Part shown: one piece after another, positions 27,901-36,621 of the stretch
How positions within the stretch are numbered: position 1 is the stretch's first letter
Layout of the letters: each line of letters begins with the position of its first letter
DNA from: Defluviitaleaceae bacterium
GTDB taxonomy: Bacteria > Bacillota > Clostridia > Lachnospirales > WQUN01
DNA length: 64,000 bases
NCBI GenBank assembly: GCA_009779755.1
Contig: WRDO01000001.1
Span: 81,592-145,591, forward strand
Direction of reading: 5' to 3'
Translations under genes and position numbers: made by a program
The notes under the pieces: model-generated
Databases searched by the model: none
The model's input: only the letters and a program-made list of their open reading frames with translations
What the model was told of the DNA's origin: nothing

Positions 27901-27962
27901 TCTTCACGCTCCTTTATCATTTTTATACGAATGGTTTAAGGAAAAAACGGCGCGTAATATCG

Positions 27963-28006
27963 TTCAGCGCGCGTCACATTCCTCTGTGTCGTGGCTCGAA
28001 GGATGA
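27963..28006. repeat. Half copy of the hairpin repeat family (R4)
   Basis: CAGCGCGCGTCACATTCCTC and following bases match the right arm of repeat R3 (AGCGCGCGTCACATCCCTCC and on through the GCTCG border), roughly four bases in five. Only one side is present, so the palindrome is broken. It overlaps the 3' end of the DUF368 coding region and supplies its last residues. Confidence 0.65.
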
Positions 28007-28908
28007 GGGGACGGAGTTTTTTTATTTCGTCCCAATTTCAACGCAAGAAGCAAACCAATGATTAAAGCCGCTGCCGCCGCAACTGCGGAAAGCGCGGTGA
28101 CATCCCCGCTCTGATACGTACGCTCATCGGCGAACAACACGAAGATCGTTCCCAGCACCAAACCGATGATAACAAAATAAGTAAAAACAAAATATTTTTC
28201 CAACAGCAACGCAATGCATTTACCGGCTAGTAGAATCCCCGGGATAACCCCCAAGCCGATGGGGATTACGACCTGCAGGATCGGCGGGAGTAATCCAAAC
28301 GAAAACGGTGTGGCGACGTATTCGCGTATGAGGTTGATCGTGTCCATCGCCAACGGGTAAATCCCCAGCAAAATCAGCACCATCGCGCCGCTGACGCCGG
28401 GTACGACCATGGCCGCCGCGGCCAGCAAGCCGCCGGAGAACAATAACGCCATCGCACCGAAGCCGAACGACCCTTCGATATAAAACTCCGGCGTGGGTAC
28501 GACTACGGAAAGCACGGCGATGGTTAATGCGGCAACCGCGGCAACGAGATAATACATCACAAAACTGTTTGATTTATTCTCCGAGGTTCCTTTTTCCTTC
28601 GCTTGACCATGTAAAAAAGGGATGCTCCCCGCCATCAACCCGGCGATAAACCCCGCCGATTGGAACGAAAACCTCCCTATCAAAATGCTGATCACCGAAC
28701 CGACGGCTACGATACCCAATACCATACCCAACCCGAAGGGTACCAAAAAGCTCAGCGAACCCTTCAAATCCTTAAATAACCCGTTGATCGCCGTAATTAG
28801 CCTGTCATATACCCGAAAAATAACCGCCAACGTTGCGCCGCTGATACCGGGCATGACATTGGCCGCACCAACCGCGGTACCTTTGATAAAAAGGAAAAGA
28901 AAAGACAA
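27964..28908 (-). CDS. DUF368 family membrane protein
   Basis: 314 residues, with about eight to ten membrane helices. The family start GTAVGAANVMPGISGATLAVIFRVYDRL is clear, as is the later repeat of the motif VVPGVSGAMVLILLGIYPLAM. DUF368 proteins have been linked to undecaprenyl phosphate recycling (PopT); function here follows by family only. The start is a TTG (no in-frame ATG upstream), preceded by AGAAGTGAT. The C-terminal tail HDTEECDAR is encoded by a broken palindromic repeat, so the original C-terminus was probably replaced. Confidence 0.88.
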   Translation of the reverse strand: MSFLFLFIKGTAVGAANVMPGISGATLAVIFRVYDRLITAINGLFKDLKGSLSFLVPFGLGMVLGIVAVGSVISILIGRFSFQSAGFIAGLMAGSIPFLHGQAKEKGTSENKSNSFVMYYLVAAVAALTIAVLSVVVPTPEFYIEGSFGFGAMALLFSGGLLAAAAMVVPGVSGAMVLILLGIYPLAMDTINLIREYVATPFSFGLLPPILQVVIPIGLGVIPGILLAGKCIALLLEKYFVFTYFVIIGLVLGTIFVLFADERTYQSGDVTALSAVAAAAALIIGLLLALKLGRNKKTPSPHPSSHDTEECDAR

Positions 28909-28928
28909 AATACATCACTTCTTTCATA

Positions 28929-28979
28929 GTACGCCCCGGGTGGGGGATTTCATCGGGAGCATCCCTCACCCGGGGCGTA
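28929..28979 (-). terminator. Strong hairpin between lexA and DUF368 gene
   Basis: GCCCCGGGTGGGGGA pairs with TCCCTCACCCGGGGC around a 14-base loop. It lies 40 bp after the lexA stop on the minus strand. No clear T-run follows, so it may end lexA transcription inefficiently or protect the 3' end. Confidence 0.55.
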
Positions 28980-29021
28980 CACATAGGATAGTATCCTATT
29001 TTATGCTTATTTATAACGTTT

Positions 29022-29633
29022 TTAGTACCTGCGATACAACCCGATCACTTTGCCCAGTATACTGCATTCCTTCGTTTTGATCGGCGCAAAAGCAGCGTTG
29101 GCGGGGGTCAGGCACACGTAGTCGCCGTCGCGGGAGAAGGTCTTGACCGTGGCGTCCTCACCCAGCAGGGCAATGACGATGTCGCCGTTGGTTGCGTCCT
29201 GCTGTTGGCGTACCAGCACGAGGTCGCCGTCCAAAATACCTTCTTCCATCATGCTGTCGCCCTTAACATGCAACATAAAACAGGTATCGTTTTTTACGTA
29301 GTCGATGGGGATGGGGAAGGTGTCCTCGATATTTTCGTCGGCGAGGATCGGCACGCCCGCGGCCACACGCCCCACGATGGGGACGTTAACCAATTCGCGT
29401 GCGCTTTGGTAAAAATCCTCCTCAAGAATTTCGGTCGCGCGGTTTTTGGCGGGGGAACGGCGGATGTAACCTTTACGTTCCAGCGTTTCCAAATGGGCAT
29501 GTACCGTGGAGGTGGAGCTCAGATTTACCGCGTCGCATATCTCACGTACAGTAGGGGGGTAGCCGTTTTGTTTAATTTCCGTTTTTAAGAATTCCAAGAT
29601 CATCTGTTGCTTCGAAGTTAGATTATCGCTCAT
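29022..29633 (-). CDS. lexA: LexA repressor
   Basis: 203 residues from the ATG eight bases after AAAGGA. The winged helix DNA-binding domain (LEFLKTEIKQNGYPPTVREICDAVNLSSTSTVHAHL) is followed by the cleavage site VAAGVPI. The Ser/Lys dyad is in VKGDSMMEEG and ATVKTF. It represses SOS genes and cuts itself when RecA is activated. Two SOS-box-like sites lie upstream, consistent with autoregulation. Confidence 0.97.
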   Translation of the reverse strand: MSDNLTSKQQMILEFLKTEIKQNGYPPTVREICDAVNLSSTSTVHAHLETLERKGYIRRSPAKNRATEILEEDFYQSARELVNVPIVGRVAAGVPILADENIEDTFPIPIDYVKNDTCFMLHVKGDSMMEEGILDGDLVLVRQQQDATNGDIVIALLGEDATVKTFSRDGDYVCLTPANAAFAPIKTKECSILGKVIGLYRRY

Positions 29634-29688
29634 TTTCAGCATCCTTTCCTGCGGTTTTTGCGAGTGTAACACAGCCGTAAACAAATTG

Positions 29689-29702
29689 CAAACAAATGTT
29701 CA
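29689..29702. promoter_or_regulatory. SOS box upstream of lexA
   Basis: On the minus strand TGAACATTTGTTTG fits the Gram-positive LexA consensus CGAACRNRYGTTYG in most positions. It lies 56 bp upstream of the lexA start. Confidence 0.65.
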
Positions 29703-29720
29703 TATAACTTGAACTTTCTT

Positions 29721-29734
29721 CGCCATATGTTCGA
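29721..29734. promoter_or_regulatory. Second SOS box upstream of lexA
   Basis: On the minus strand TCGAACATATGGCG has a perfect left half and ATATG core of the LexA consensus; the right half is degenerate. Confidence 0.6.
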
Positions 29735-29742
29735 GAATAAAT

Positions 29743-29771
29743 AAAGAACCGTTCATCGCAAACGGTTCTTT
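29743..29771 (-). terminator. Terminator after M42 peptidase gene
   Basis: AAAGAACCGTT (29743-29753) pairs perfectly with AACGGTTCTTT (29761-29771), with a 7-base loop. On the minus strand it is followed by ATTTATT. It lies 20 bp after the M42 stop and separates that operon from lexA. Confidence 0.75.
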
Positions 29772-29791
29772 TATAAAAATTGATATATTTT

Positions 29792-30847
29792 TTACAATGA
29801 TCGGATCACATTATTATCCAGCGCCTTAACTACCGCCTCCGCCAGCTTTACGCATTGCTTGTAATCCGCCGCCGCCGTCATCGAATGGGGGCTGTGGGCG
29901 TAACGTACGGGGACCGAAATAACAAGTGTGGGAATACCCAAACCCGCCACATGGTACCACGAGCCGTTGGTCGAGCCGCGGCTGCGTACGGCTTCCTGTA
30001 CGGGAATATTTTCACGGGCGGCGATATCCAGCGCAAAGCGCAACAAACGTGGGTTGGTGATCATACCCCCGTCGATATGGCGCAGCATCGGGCCTTTGCC
30101 CATCGCGGTTTGGACGAGCTGCCCATCCACAAGCGTATCATCAGCGGGTGCGCCCTCGAAGCAAATGGCGAGGTCGGGTTTGACGCGGTTGGCTACGGTT
30201 TTTGCCCCGCGGATGCCGACTTCCTCTTGGGAGGAAAAAGCCCCAACCAAATTAACGGATAAATCCGAAGCCTTTAATGCGTCCAACACTTCCAACACGG
30301 CGGCACAGCCCAAACGGTCGTCGAAGGCCTTGGCGATAAGCGTATCGCCTTGCTGTTCGAATACGGAATGCGGAACGACGGGGCAACCGGGGGTTATCTT
30401 ATATTTTTCAACGACTTCTTCCTTGGATTTCGCACCGATGTCGATGACCATCCCGTCCAGTTTAAGCGGCGGTTCCTCCGCGCCGCCGAAGTGGTGCATC
30501 TTGGCGGCGATCACACCCGAAATCAATTGGCCGTCACAATTGCGTACGCACACGCGCTGTGCCGAAAGCGTCGCGGGAATCCAACCGCCTAACGGAAGGA
30601 AAGACATTGTGCCGTTTGACTTTACGGCTTGCACGATCAGGCCGATTTCATCGGAGTGGGCTTCGATCAAAACGGTGGGCTTGCTTTCGTCGTGTATCGG
30701 CTTTTGTATGTATAAATTAAGAAGATGATCCCGCGAGGTTTCGTACCCCGGCGGGATGTATTTTTGCGCGGCGGCGTGTACGTCCTCCTCGAAGCCTGAC
30801 GGCCCGAACGCGCAGGATAAGTCTTTGATGAGTTGTAATGAGTCCAT
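29792..30847 (-). CDS. M42 family aminopeptidase
   Basis: 351 residues. The dinuclear metal site is visible: IEAHSDEIGLIV, KAFDDRLGCAAVLE, SSQEEVGIRGA, CFEGAPADD and the C-terminal RYAHSPHSM. These are cytoplasmic tetrahedral aminopeptidases of the TET/FrvX/GlvX class that trim peptides. Its start lies 2 bp after the upstream ABC exporter gene, so it is the last gene of that operon. With the M3 peptidase it suits a peptide-using lifestyle. Confidence 0.93.
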   Translation of the reverse strand: MDSLQLIKDLSCAFGPSGFEEDVHAAAQKYIPPGYETSRDHLLNLYIQKPIHDESKPTVLIEAHSDEIGLIVQAVKSNGTMSFLPLGGWIPATLSAQRVCVRNCDGQLISGVIAAKMHHFGGAEEPPLKLDGMVIDIGAKSKEEVVEKYKITPGCPVVPHSVFEQQGDTLIAKAFDDRLGCAAVLEVLDALKASDLSVNLVGAFSSQEEVGIRGAKTVANRVKPDLAICFEGAPADDTLVDGQLVQTAMGKGPMLRHIDGGMITNPRLLRFALDIAARENIPVQEAVRSRGSTNGSWYHVAGLGIPTLVISVPVRYAHSPHSMTAAADYKQCVKLAEAVVKALDNNVIRSL

Positions 30848-30849
30848 TG

Positions 30850-33024
30850 TTATTTCCCCTCCGGTTTTTGTTCCTCTTCCTGCTTCCTGCTGTTCTGCCG
30901 CTGCGCCATCACCAGGTTATAATACATGCCTTTTTTCTTTAGTAATTCCATATGCGTGCCCACTTCCTCCACGCCGCCTTCGGACAACACAATCAACCTA
31001 TCCGCGTTGCGCAGAGTGGACAGGCGGTGCGCGATCGCGATGGTCGTGCGGCCTTGGGTGATGCGATTCAGGCTTTCTTGGATCGACGCTTCGGTTTCCA
31101 CGTCGAGGGAGCTGGTGGCTTCGTCCAATATTAGTATGTCGGGGTTCTTGATGATTGCGCGTGCGATGGAGAGGCGTTGGCGTTCGCCGCCGGAGAGGGT
31201 CTGTCCGCCTTCGCCGATGTGCGTATTGTAACCGTCGGAGGTTTGCGTGATAAAATCGTGCGCGTTGGCCACCTTGCAAGCGGCGATGACCTCCTCGAAG
31301 GTCGCGTCGGGTTTGCCGTACACAATGTTGTCGTAGAAGCTGCCCGCAAACAGGAAGCTGTCTTGGAACACCACGCCCATACTTTCGTGCAGGTGGTCGG
31401 AATCCATGTCGCGCAGGTCGGTATTGTTAATCGTAATCCTACCCGTGTTGGGGTCGTACAAGCGCATGGCGAGGTTAATCAAAGTGGATTTGCCCACACC
31501 GGATTTACCCACAAGGCCGATCATTTCGCCGGGTTTGATGTCCACGGTGATGTTCTTTAACACGGGTTCGTAGGATTTGTATCCGAAGAATACGCCGTTA
31601 AAATCCACATTGCCCGAAATGGGCACATTAATCGGGGAAGCGACGGGTTTAAGCTCCGATTCGTCATCCAAAACCTCAAATACCTTAACCAAGCTGGTGG
31701 TCGTGTTCGCCAGCCATCGCGGGAAGTGTACCATCCAGCGCAACGGCCCGTAGATAACGCCCAAGTACATGGTGAAGATCATCAAGTCACCGATTTGCAT
31801 ATCGCCGGAAAGAATCCACCAATTGCCGTTAAGCACCATCCATCCGCCTACGAAGAGGATAATGAATTCGCCCATACCCATCACAAAGCCGATGGGCGGG
31901 AACAGTAACGACCAAAGCACCTCGTTGTTTTCGCCGATATCGGCAAGGCGGCGGTTGGCTTTGGAGAACTTATCGATTTCCTGCTTTTCGTTGCCGAAAG
32001 CCTTAACCGTTCGGATGCCCTTGATAATGTCATGCAAAATCGAATTGCAACGCGAACCTTGCCGCCATTGCCGCTCGAACCTCGCCATCATCATGCCCCA
32101 AAAACGGCGCAGCAGGAATATAACGATCGGCACGGGTATGAATACCAAAATCGCCAACTGCCAGTTAATGAATAATAAGATCGCGAACGCGATGCCGAAG
32201 TTGAAGAACATATCGATGACCCAACGCCCCAAGTCGGTCACGAATTCGTTGATCGTGCTTGTGTCGTCCATAATTCGCCGTATCAAGTCGCCCGGCGTGC
32301 GCTTGGCGAACAGGGACATGGAGTGGCTTTGCAACTTGGAATAGGCGTGTACGCGCAAGTCGTTGGTCACGGCAATGGTTGCGCGGTTAAAGATACGGGC
32401 CGTGATGATGACCAATACATCGCCGATGACGCGCACCGCCAGCATACCCGCCGCGATCAAGAGGATTTGCCCCCACGTACCGATACGCGGCTCCAAATGG
32501 GCATTAACCAAATGGCGTATAAACAACGGGGAAATGAGGAACATAAGGCGCGGGATTATCCCGGCTACTTGCGAAATGGTGATTTGCCTGACGTACGGCT
32601 TTGCGAAGCTGAGGGCGCGCTTCATTACGCCCAGCTTGGAATAACAAAATACGCAGACGTTGATTTCGGACATCATTGGCCGCCCGCAGGAATCGCATAC
32701 GCGTTTTTCTTCCTTTTCCGGGAAAGCCGCCGTTCCGCTGTTGATAAAGAAGTTGACGATTTTGCAAAATTCCCCGGCTTGCTTGAGCCCCGTCATAGTA
32801 AAGCGGCACAGGATGCGGTCGTCCTTACCCTCCGCTTTGACGAAGAGAAGCCCGCAACCTACCCCGGCTTTCACCACGGCTTCCTTGATTTCCGAAGCGA
32901 AGAAACGGAAGAGCTCCTTCTCTTCGGTAACCGAGGAAATGCTCCCGTCCTCGGCGAAGATCAGTTGACCGTTGAGGGGGTTCATGTCCATGCTAAGGTC
33001 GTATTCGAATACGAATTGCTTCAT
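30850..33024 (-). CDS. ABC exporter with N-terminal zinc-ribbon extension
   Basis: 724 residues from the ATG nine bases after GGAGG. The first 150 residues are a non-canonical domain ending in a zinc ribbon (CDSCGRPMMSEINVCVFC). Six membrane helices follow, then an ATPase domain with Walker A GLVGKSGVGKSTLI, signature LSGGERQR and Walker B ILILDEATSSLD. It is half of a probable heterodimer with the exporter at 33623. The substrate is unknown. The DUF1854 gene lies 60 bp upstream in the same operon. Confidence 0.92.
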   Translation of the reverse strand: MKQFVFEYDLSMDMNPLNGQLIFAEDGSISSVTEEKELFRFFASEIKEAVVKAGVGCGLLFVKAEGKDDRILCRFTMTGLKQAGEFCKIVNFFINSGTAAFPEKEEKRVCDSCGRPMMSEINVCVFCYSKLGVMKRALSFAKPYVRQITISQVAGIIPRLMFLISPLFIRHLVNAHLEPRIGTWGQILLIAAGMLAVRVIGDVLVIITARIFNRATIAVTNDLRVHAYSKLQSHSMSLFAKRTPGDLIRRIMDDTSTINEFVTDLGRWVIDMFFNFGIAFAILLFINWQLAILVFIPVPIVIFLLRRFWGMMMARFERQWRQGSRCNSILHDIIKGIRTVKAFGNEKQEIDKFSKANRRLADIGENNEVLWSLLFPPIGFVMGMGEFIILFVGGWMVLNGNWWILSGDMQIGDLMIFTMYLGVIYGPLRWMVHFPRWLANTTTSLVKVFEVLDDESELKPVASPINVPISGNVDFNGVFFGYKSYEPVLKNITVDIKPGEMIGLVGKSGVGKSTLINLAMRLYDPNTGRITINNTDLRDMDSDHLHESMGVVFQDSFLFAGSFYDNIVYGKPDATFEEVIAACKVANAHDFITQTSDGYNTHIGEGGQTLSGGERQRLSIARAIIKNPDILILDEATSSLDVETEASIQESLNRITQGRTTIAIAHRLSTLRNADRLIVLSEGGVEEVGTHMELLKKKGMYYNLVMAQRQNSRKQEEEQKPEGK

Positions 33025-33084
33025 AATATATGTCCTCCAGCTTCGCGTGCCAAACGCGTGCCACCGGCACACAGCACTCTGTAA

Positions 33085-33609
33085 CTAGAACAGGTACGCG
33101 TCCAATCTTTTTTGGCTTTGTTTGTTCATGTCCTTAATTTGCGGGATGGTATAGCGGTTACCGTCCACGTCGAAGATAAGCACCGAATTATTGGGCAGGG
33201 TACGGATGTTGCGGCTTACGTCCTTGATGGCGCAGCTCTTGTCGTATATACGGCCCTGCATATTTTTGAGCTTCATTTCCATATAGACGTAACCCAGTTT
33301 ATCCTTTACGCTCAGCACATCGATTACGTGCGGCGAATAATAGCGGTTGTCGAGTTCCGTCTGCACGACTTCGCGCTGGTTGGGCGCAAGAGCGGAAACG
33401 TCGCGCAGGATGCCGATTTCCTTATTTTCGTGGTCGGCGACGCTGATGTATTCGTCGGGGTGTTCGATGGGCATGATACGCCGCAGGACGATGTGCTTAT
33501 AATCCTCGCTCTTATACTTAAGCCCCGTGAAGCCGCCTTCGGCGGTGTAGAACGTCAGATCCTTGACGTCCAGTATCCCTAAGTCCATTTGGGTGTTGAT
33601 CGCAGACAT
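33085..33609 (-). CDS. DUF1854 family protein
   Basis: 174 residues, no membrane segment. The conserved region HPDEYISVADHENKEIGILRDVSALAPNQREVVQTELDNRYYSPHVIDVL is typical of DUF1854. Members occur beside ABC exporters in several phyla, but the biochemical role is not established. Here it lies between two paralogous exporters with zinc-ribbon extensions and is spaced 13 bp after the first. Confidence 0.85.
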   Translation of the reverse strand: MSAINTQMDLGILDVKDLTFYTAEGGFTGLKYKSEDYKHIVLRRIMPIEHPDEYISVADHENKEIGILRDVSALAPNQREVVQTELDNRYYSPHVIDVLSVKDKLGYVYMEMKLKNMQGRIYDKSCAIKDVSRNIRTLPNNSVLIFDVDGNRYTIPQIKDMNKQSQKRLDAYLF

Positions 33610-33622
33610 ATTTGCCTCCCCC

Positions 33623-35971
33623 TTATTCCATTGAAATTACTTTCAAGCCTTCCATTTGTATGGAGTACAGCTTGTGATATTCGCCTTTTTTGCGCATCAA
33701 TTCCTCGTGCGTACCGGTTTCCACGACCTTGCCGTCCAAAATGACCGCCAGATTTTCCGCGTCCTTTAAAGTGGAGAGCCTGTGCGCGATCGCGATCGTG
33801 GTGCGGCCGGTTTGTAATTGGTTGAGCGCGTTTTGTATTTTGCCTTCTGTTTCGGTGTCCATGGCGGCGGTGGCTTCGTCCAAGATTAATATCTTGGGGT
33901 TTTGTATGATCGTCCGCGCAATGGAAAGGCGTTGCTTTTCGCCGCCGGAAAGGTCTTGGCCGCCCGCGCCCACACGTGTTTCGTAGGCATCGGGGAGGGC
34001 GACGATAAAGTCATGGGCGCTGGCCATCTTCGCCGCCCAAATCACTTCCTCGATTGTGGCGTCGGGGCGCGCGTAGCGGATATTCTCCACGATGGAACCG
34101 ATAAACAGGTATATATCCTGCGAAACGATGCCGATGGAGGAGCGTAATTGCGCCAGCGACATATCGCGTACGTTAACGCCGTCCACTTTGATCGTGCCCT
34201 CGGTGGTGTCGTACAAGCGGGCGATCAGGTTCGCCATGGTTGACTTGCCCGTGCCGGTTTTGCCCACGATACCCAACGTCTTGCCGGCGGGTACGTTAAG
34301 CGTCATACCCTTAAGCACCGGGGTCGCCGGGTCGTATTGGAACCATACCTCGTTAAGCTCAATTTCGCCTTTAAGGTCTTTAATAATTATAGGATTTTCG
34401 GGTTCCTCGATTTCGGCTTTTGTATCGACCACTTCGAATACGCGCTGGGCGGAATCCACGCACCTTGCCCACCAGTTGCTGACGGTGGAAAGGAATTCCA
34501 ACGGGCCGTAGAGCATCCCCAAGTACATAAGGAAAGCCATAAGCACACCCAATGAGATTTCGCCGCGGATAACCATCATGCCGCCGAGCGCGGTAACCGC
34601 CACCTGCCCCATAAACATAAACAGGTAAATCATGGGGAAAGCCGTCCAAGCGAGGTTTTGCCCGGCGACGTCCACGGCGGCGTGTTTGTCGCCCATCACG
34701 TTAAATCGGCGCGTTTCCTCCCCTTCGCGGGCGAAGGCTTTGATCACGCGTTGGCCGTTGACCGCGTCGGATACCATATTGTTCATTTGGGAATTAATCG
34801 TCCATTGCTTATGCCATATACGCCCGAAAAGCTGACGCAACATACGGAACATTAACGCTGCGAAAGGGATGATCGTGATGCAAATCAACGCCAGCCGCCA
34901 TTCCATCCAAAGCATAACGCCGAAGATACCCAAGAACATAGCGACGTTGATCACGATAAACGGCAAGCCGTCCACGAAGAACCAATAGATATTACGTGCG
35001 TCGCGGCTCACCCTGTTCATTAACGCGCCCGTACGTTTAGAGGTGTAAAAGGACACGCTCAACCGCTGCATCGCTTCGAAGATACGCATTTGCAAATCGT
35101 AGATCATCCACGGCATGGTGCGCGCCAAAACATATTGGTACAGGATATTAAAGGACGTGGTGACGATACGCATCGCCATGATGGCCAGCACGATATAACC
35201 CACCATCCGATACCATTGGCCATCGGGGTGGAGAACCTCGTCGATTAACAGGCGCGTGCTTACGTAAGGCGCCAATATCGAAAGAATGGTGACGGCCAGC
35301 ATGGTGACGCTGACGATGGCGACTTTTTTCTTATAATATTTGAAAAAACCCATCAGCCGCATAAAAATTGACATCTTATCGGTGCATTTGGGGCACAGCT
35401 TACGCTCGGGCTCGGGGTAACGCGTACCGCATTTGGGGCAGAAAAGTTCGTCCTGCTCCCTTACTTCCAAGAGCGGGTCGTCGCCTTTTTTTATATTTCG
35501 GATGACCTTTAACAAGCGGTCCACAAAGCCTTGGCAGCCTAAAGAAAAGAGGAGGATCAACGTTTCCTTACCGGAGGCTTTGTTTTTATTGCTTTCTCCG
35601 TCGGAATCGCCTTTTTTATCCGCTTCGGGGTTTTCTTCCTTTTTATCGGGGTCGTTAATCAAGCGGCAGGTGGAAAGGAGCGTTTGCGTGCTTAAGCCGT
35701 TAAGATACCGCAAGGGATGGGTCACCAGTTCCCTTGTGACGTATTCGGAAACGATGCGGCGCGCGCCTTCGATCTTAACGACGCGTTCCTCACCGTACAA
35801 GATATATAGGTTATTTTTATCCACGCTTATGTAAGCGTCGGCGAAGTCCCCGTCCGGCGACATGTCGGTATGGATAGCGAAGAGCAAATCATCCGCCGGC
35901 ACGCCGTTGGCGATGAAGGCGTCACGCATGTATGTGGGAATCGCACCCTTTATCGTTGTTTTGTCCCCCAT
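33623..35971 (-). CDS. ABC exporter with N-terminal zinc-ribbon extension
   Basis: 782 residues from the ATG after GGGAGGATTCAT. The first 220 residues resemble the extension of the downstream exporter and include a charged, low-complexity linker (DPDKKEENPEADKKGDSDG) and a zinc ribbon CPKCGTRYPEPERKLCPKC. Six membrane helices are followed by an ATPase with GIVGKTGTGKST, LSGGEKQR and ILDEATAAMD. It probably pairs with the 30850 protein. It is the first gene of the four-gene operon with DUF1854 and M42. Confidence 0.92.
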   Translation of the reverse strand: MGDKTTIKGAIPTYMRDAFIANGVPADDLLFAIHTDMSPDGDFADAYISVDKNNLYILYGEERVVKIEGARRIVSEYVTRELVTHPLRYLNGLSTQTLLSTCRLINDPDKKEENPEADKKGDSDGESNKNKASGKETLILLFSLGCQGFVDRLLKVIRNIKKGDDPLLEVREQDELFCPKCGTRYPEPERKLCPKCTDKMSIFMRLMGFFKYYKKKVAIVSVTMLAVTILSILAPYVSTRLLIDEVLHPDGQWYRMVGYIVLAIMAMRIVTTSFNILYQYVLARTMPWMIYDLQMRIFEAMQRLSVSFYTSKRTGALMNRVSRDARNIYWFFVDGLPFIVINVAMFLGIFGVMLWMEWRLALICITIIPFAALMFRMLRQLFGRIWHKQWTINSQMNNMVSDAVNGQRVIKAFAREGEETRRFNVMGDKHAAVDVAGQNLAWTAFPMIYLFMFMGQVAVTALGGMMVIRGEISLGVLMAFLMYLGMLYGPLEFLSTVSNWWARCVDSAQRVFEVVDTKAEIEEPENPIIIKDLKGEIELNEVWFQYDPATPVLKGMTLNVPAGKTLGIVGKTGTGKSTMANLIARLYDTTEGTIKVDGVNVRDMSLAQLRSSIGIVSQDIYLFIGSIVENIRYARPDATIEEVIWAAKMASAHDFIVALPDAYETRVGAGGQDLSGGEKQRLSIARTIIQNPKILILDEATAAMDTETEGKIQNALNQLQTGRTTIAIAHRLSTLKDAENLAVILDGKVVETGTHEELMRKKGEYHKLYSIQMEGLKVISME

Positions 35972-36130
35972 ATGAATCCTCCCGGATGTGCTGCTTAAAT
36001 TCGTTAAAATTACCGTACAGATTTTTACACACCCCACAAGAATAGCACGCTATTTTTACCGTAGCAATGGTAAAAGTCAATTTATACGAAAAGTTTATTG
36101 CCATCTGTTTTATTACACGAAGGATTGTGT

Positions 36131-36157
36131 AACCATTTTTCCCAAGCCCCATACAAT
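36131..36157 (+). promoter_or_regulatory. Possible mother-cell sigma (sigma-E/K-like) promoter
   Basis: CATACAAT (36150-36157) matches the -10 pattern used by sigma-E and sigma-K of spore formers (CATA start). AACC lies 15 bp before it, near the sigma-K -35 pattern. It is 45 bp upstream of the interrupted Cys-rich gene. A fit to one -10 box is weak evidence alone. Confidence 0.35.
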
Positions 36158-36201
36158 GCAATAGGAAATGTACAATCCCTAACTATTTAAGGAGGTTTAC
36201 C

Positions 36202-36621
36202 ATGGGACACCATCTTGACTGCTTGGTAGAGAGCATGTTCCGTCACATCGGCCAAACAGTGACGATCTTCACCACTTCGGGCGGTTTGTCGGGCAATGGC
36301 TTTACGGGCGTACTCTTGAGCGCGGACTGTAATTGCGTACGTTTGCTTTGCGACATCGGCGCACCCCCGGCTTGCCCCGTAGGCTCAGCATGTTGCGACA
36401 CCATGACACCGATGGGCATCCGCGGGAACGAGGAAGGTTTCTTCTGGGGCAACCCGCTTGGCGCTATTTGTGTTATCCCTGTTTGCAAGACATATTGCAC
36501 GCGGAAGAGGAACTCACAAAAAAACTGTGATTTTCAAGTCCTTCTGTTTTGGTGGCGTGAGGGCAAATACCCCCGTCATCGCTTGAACACACGCGGAGGG
36601 ATTCCTTTCCGCAACCCTTAA
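36202..36621 (+). pseudogene. Small Cys-rich gene, 5' part, interrupted by a 15-kb element
   Basis: Starts after AAGGAGG. Residues 1-96 (MGHHLDCLVESMFRHIGQTVTIFTTSGG..FTGVLLSADCNCVRLLCDIGAPPACPVGSACC..AICVIPVCK) are host coding sequence; the reading frame then runs into the inserted element for 43 foreign residues, to the stop at 36621. The missing tail, IAVFTHNAI plus stop, is at 51519-51548, and joining at 36489/51519 restores a 105-residue protein. It resembles small Cys-rich proteins I know from Clostridia, possibly spore-associated, but I cannot name it. It is functional only if the element excises or the read-through form works. Confidence 0.8.

Noticed and set aside
35922..36161. 79-codon minus-strand frame before the upstream ABC exporter
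   Set aside because: It overlaps the exporter start in another frame and has no homology I recognise.
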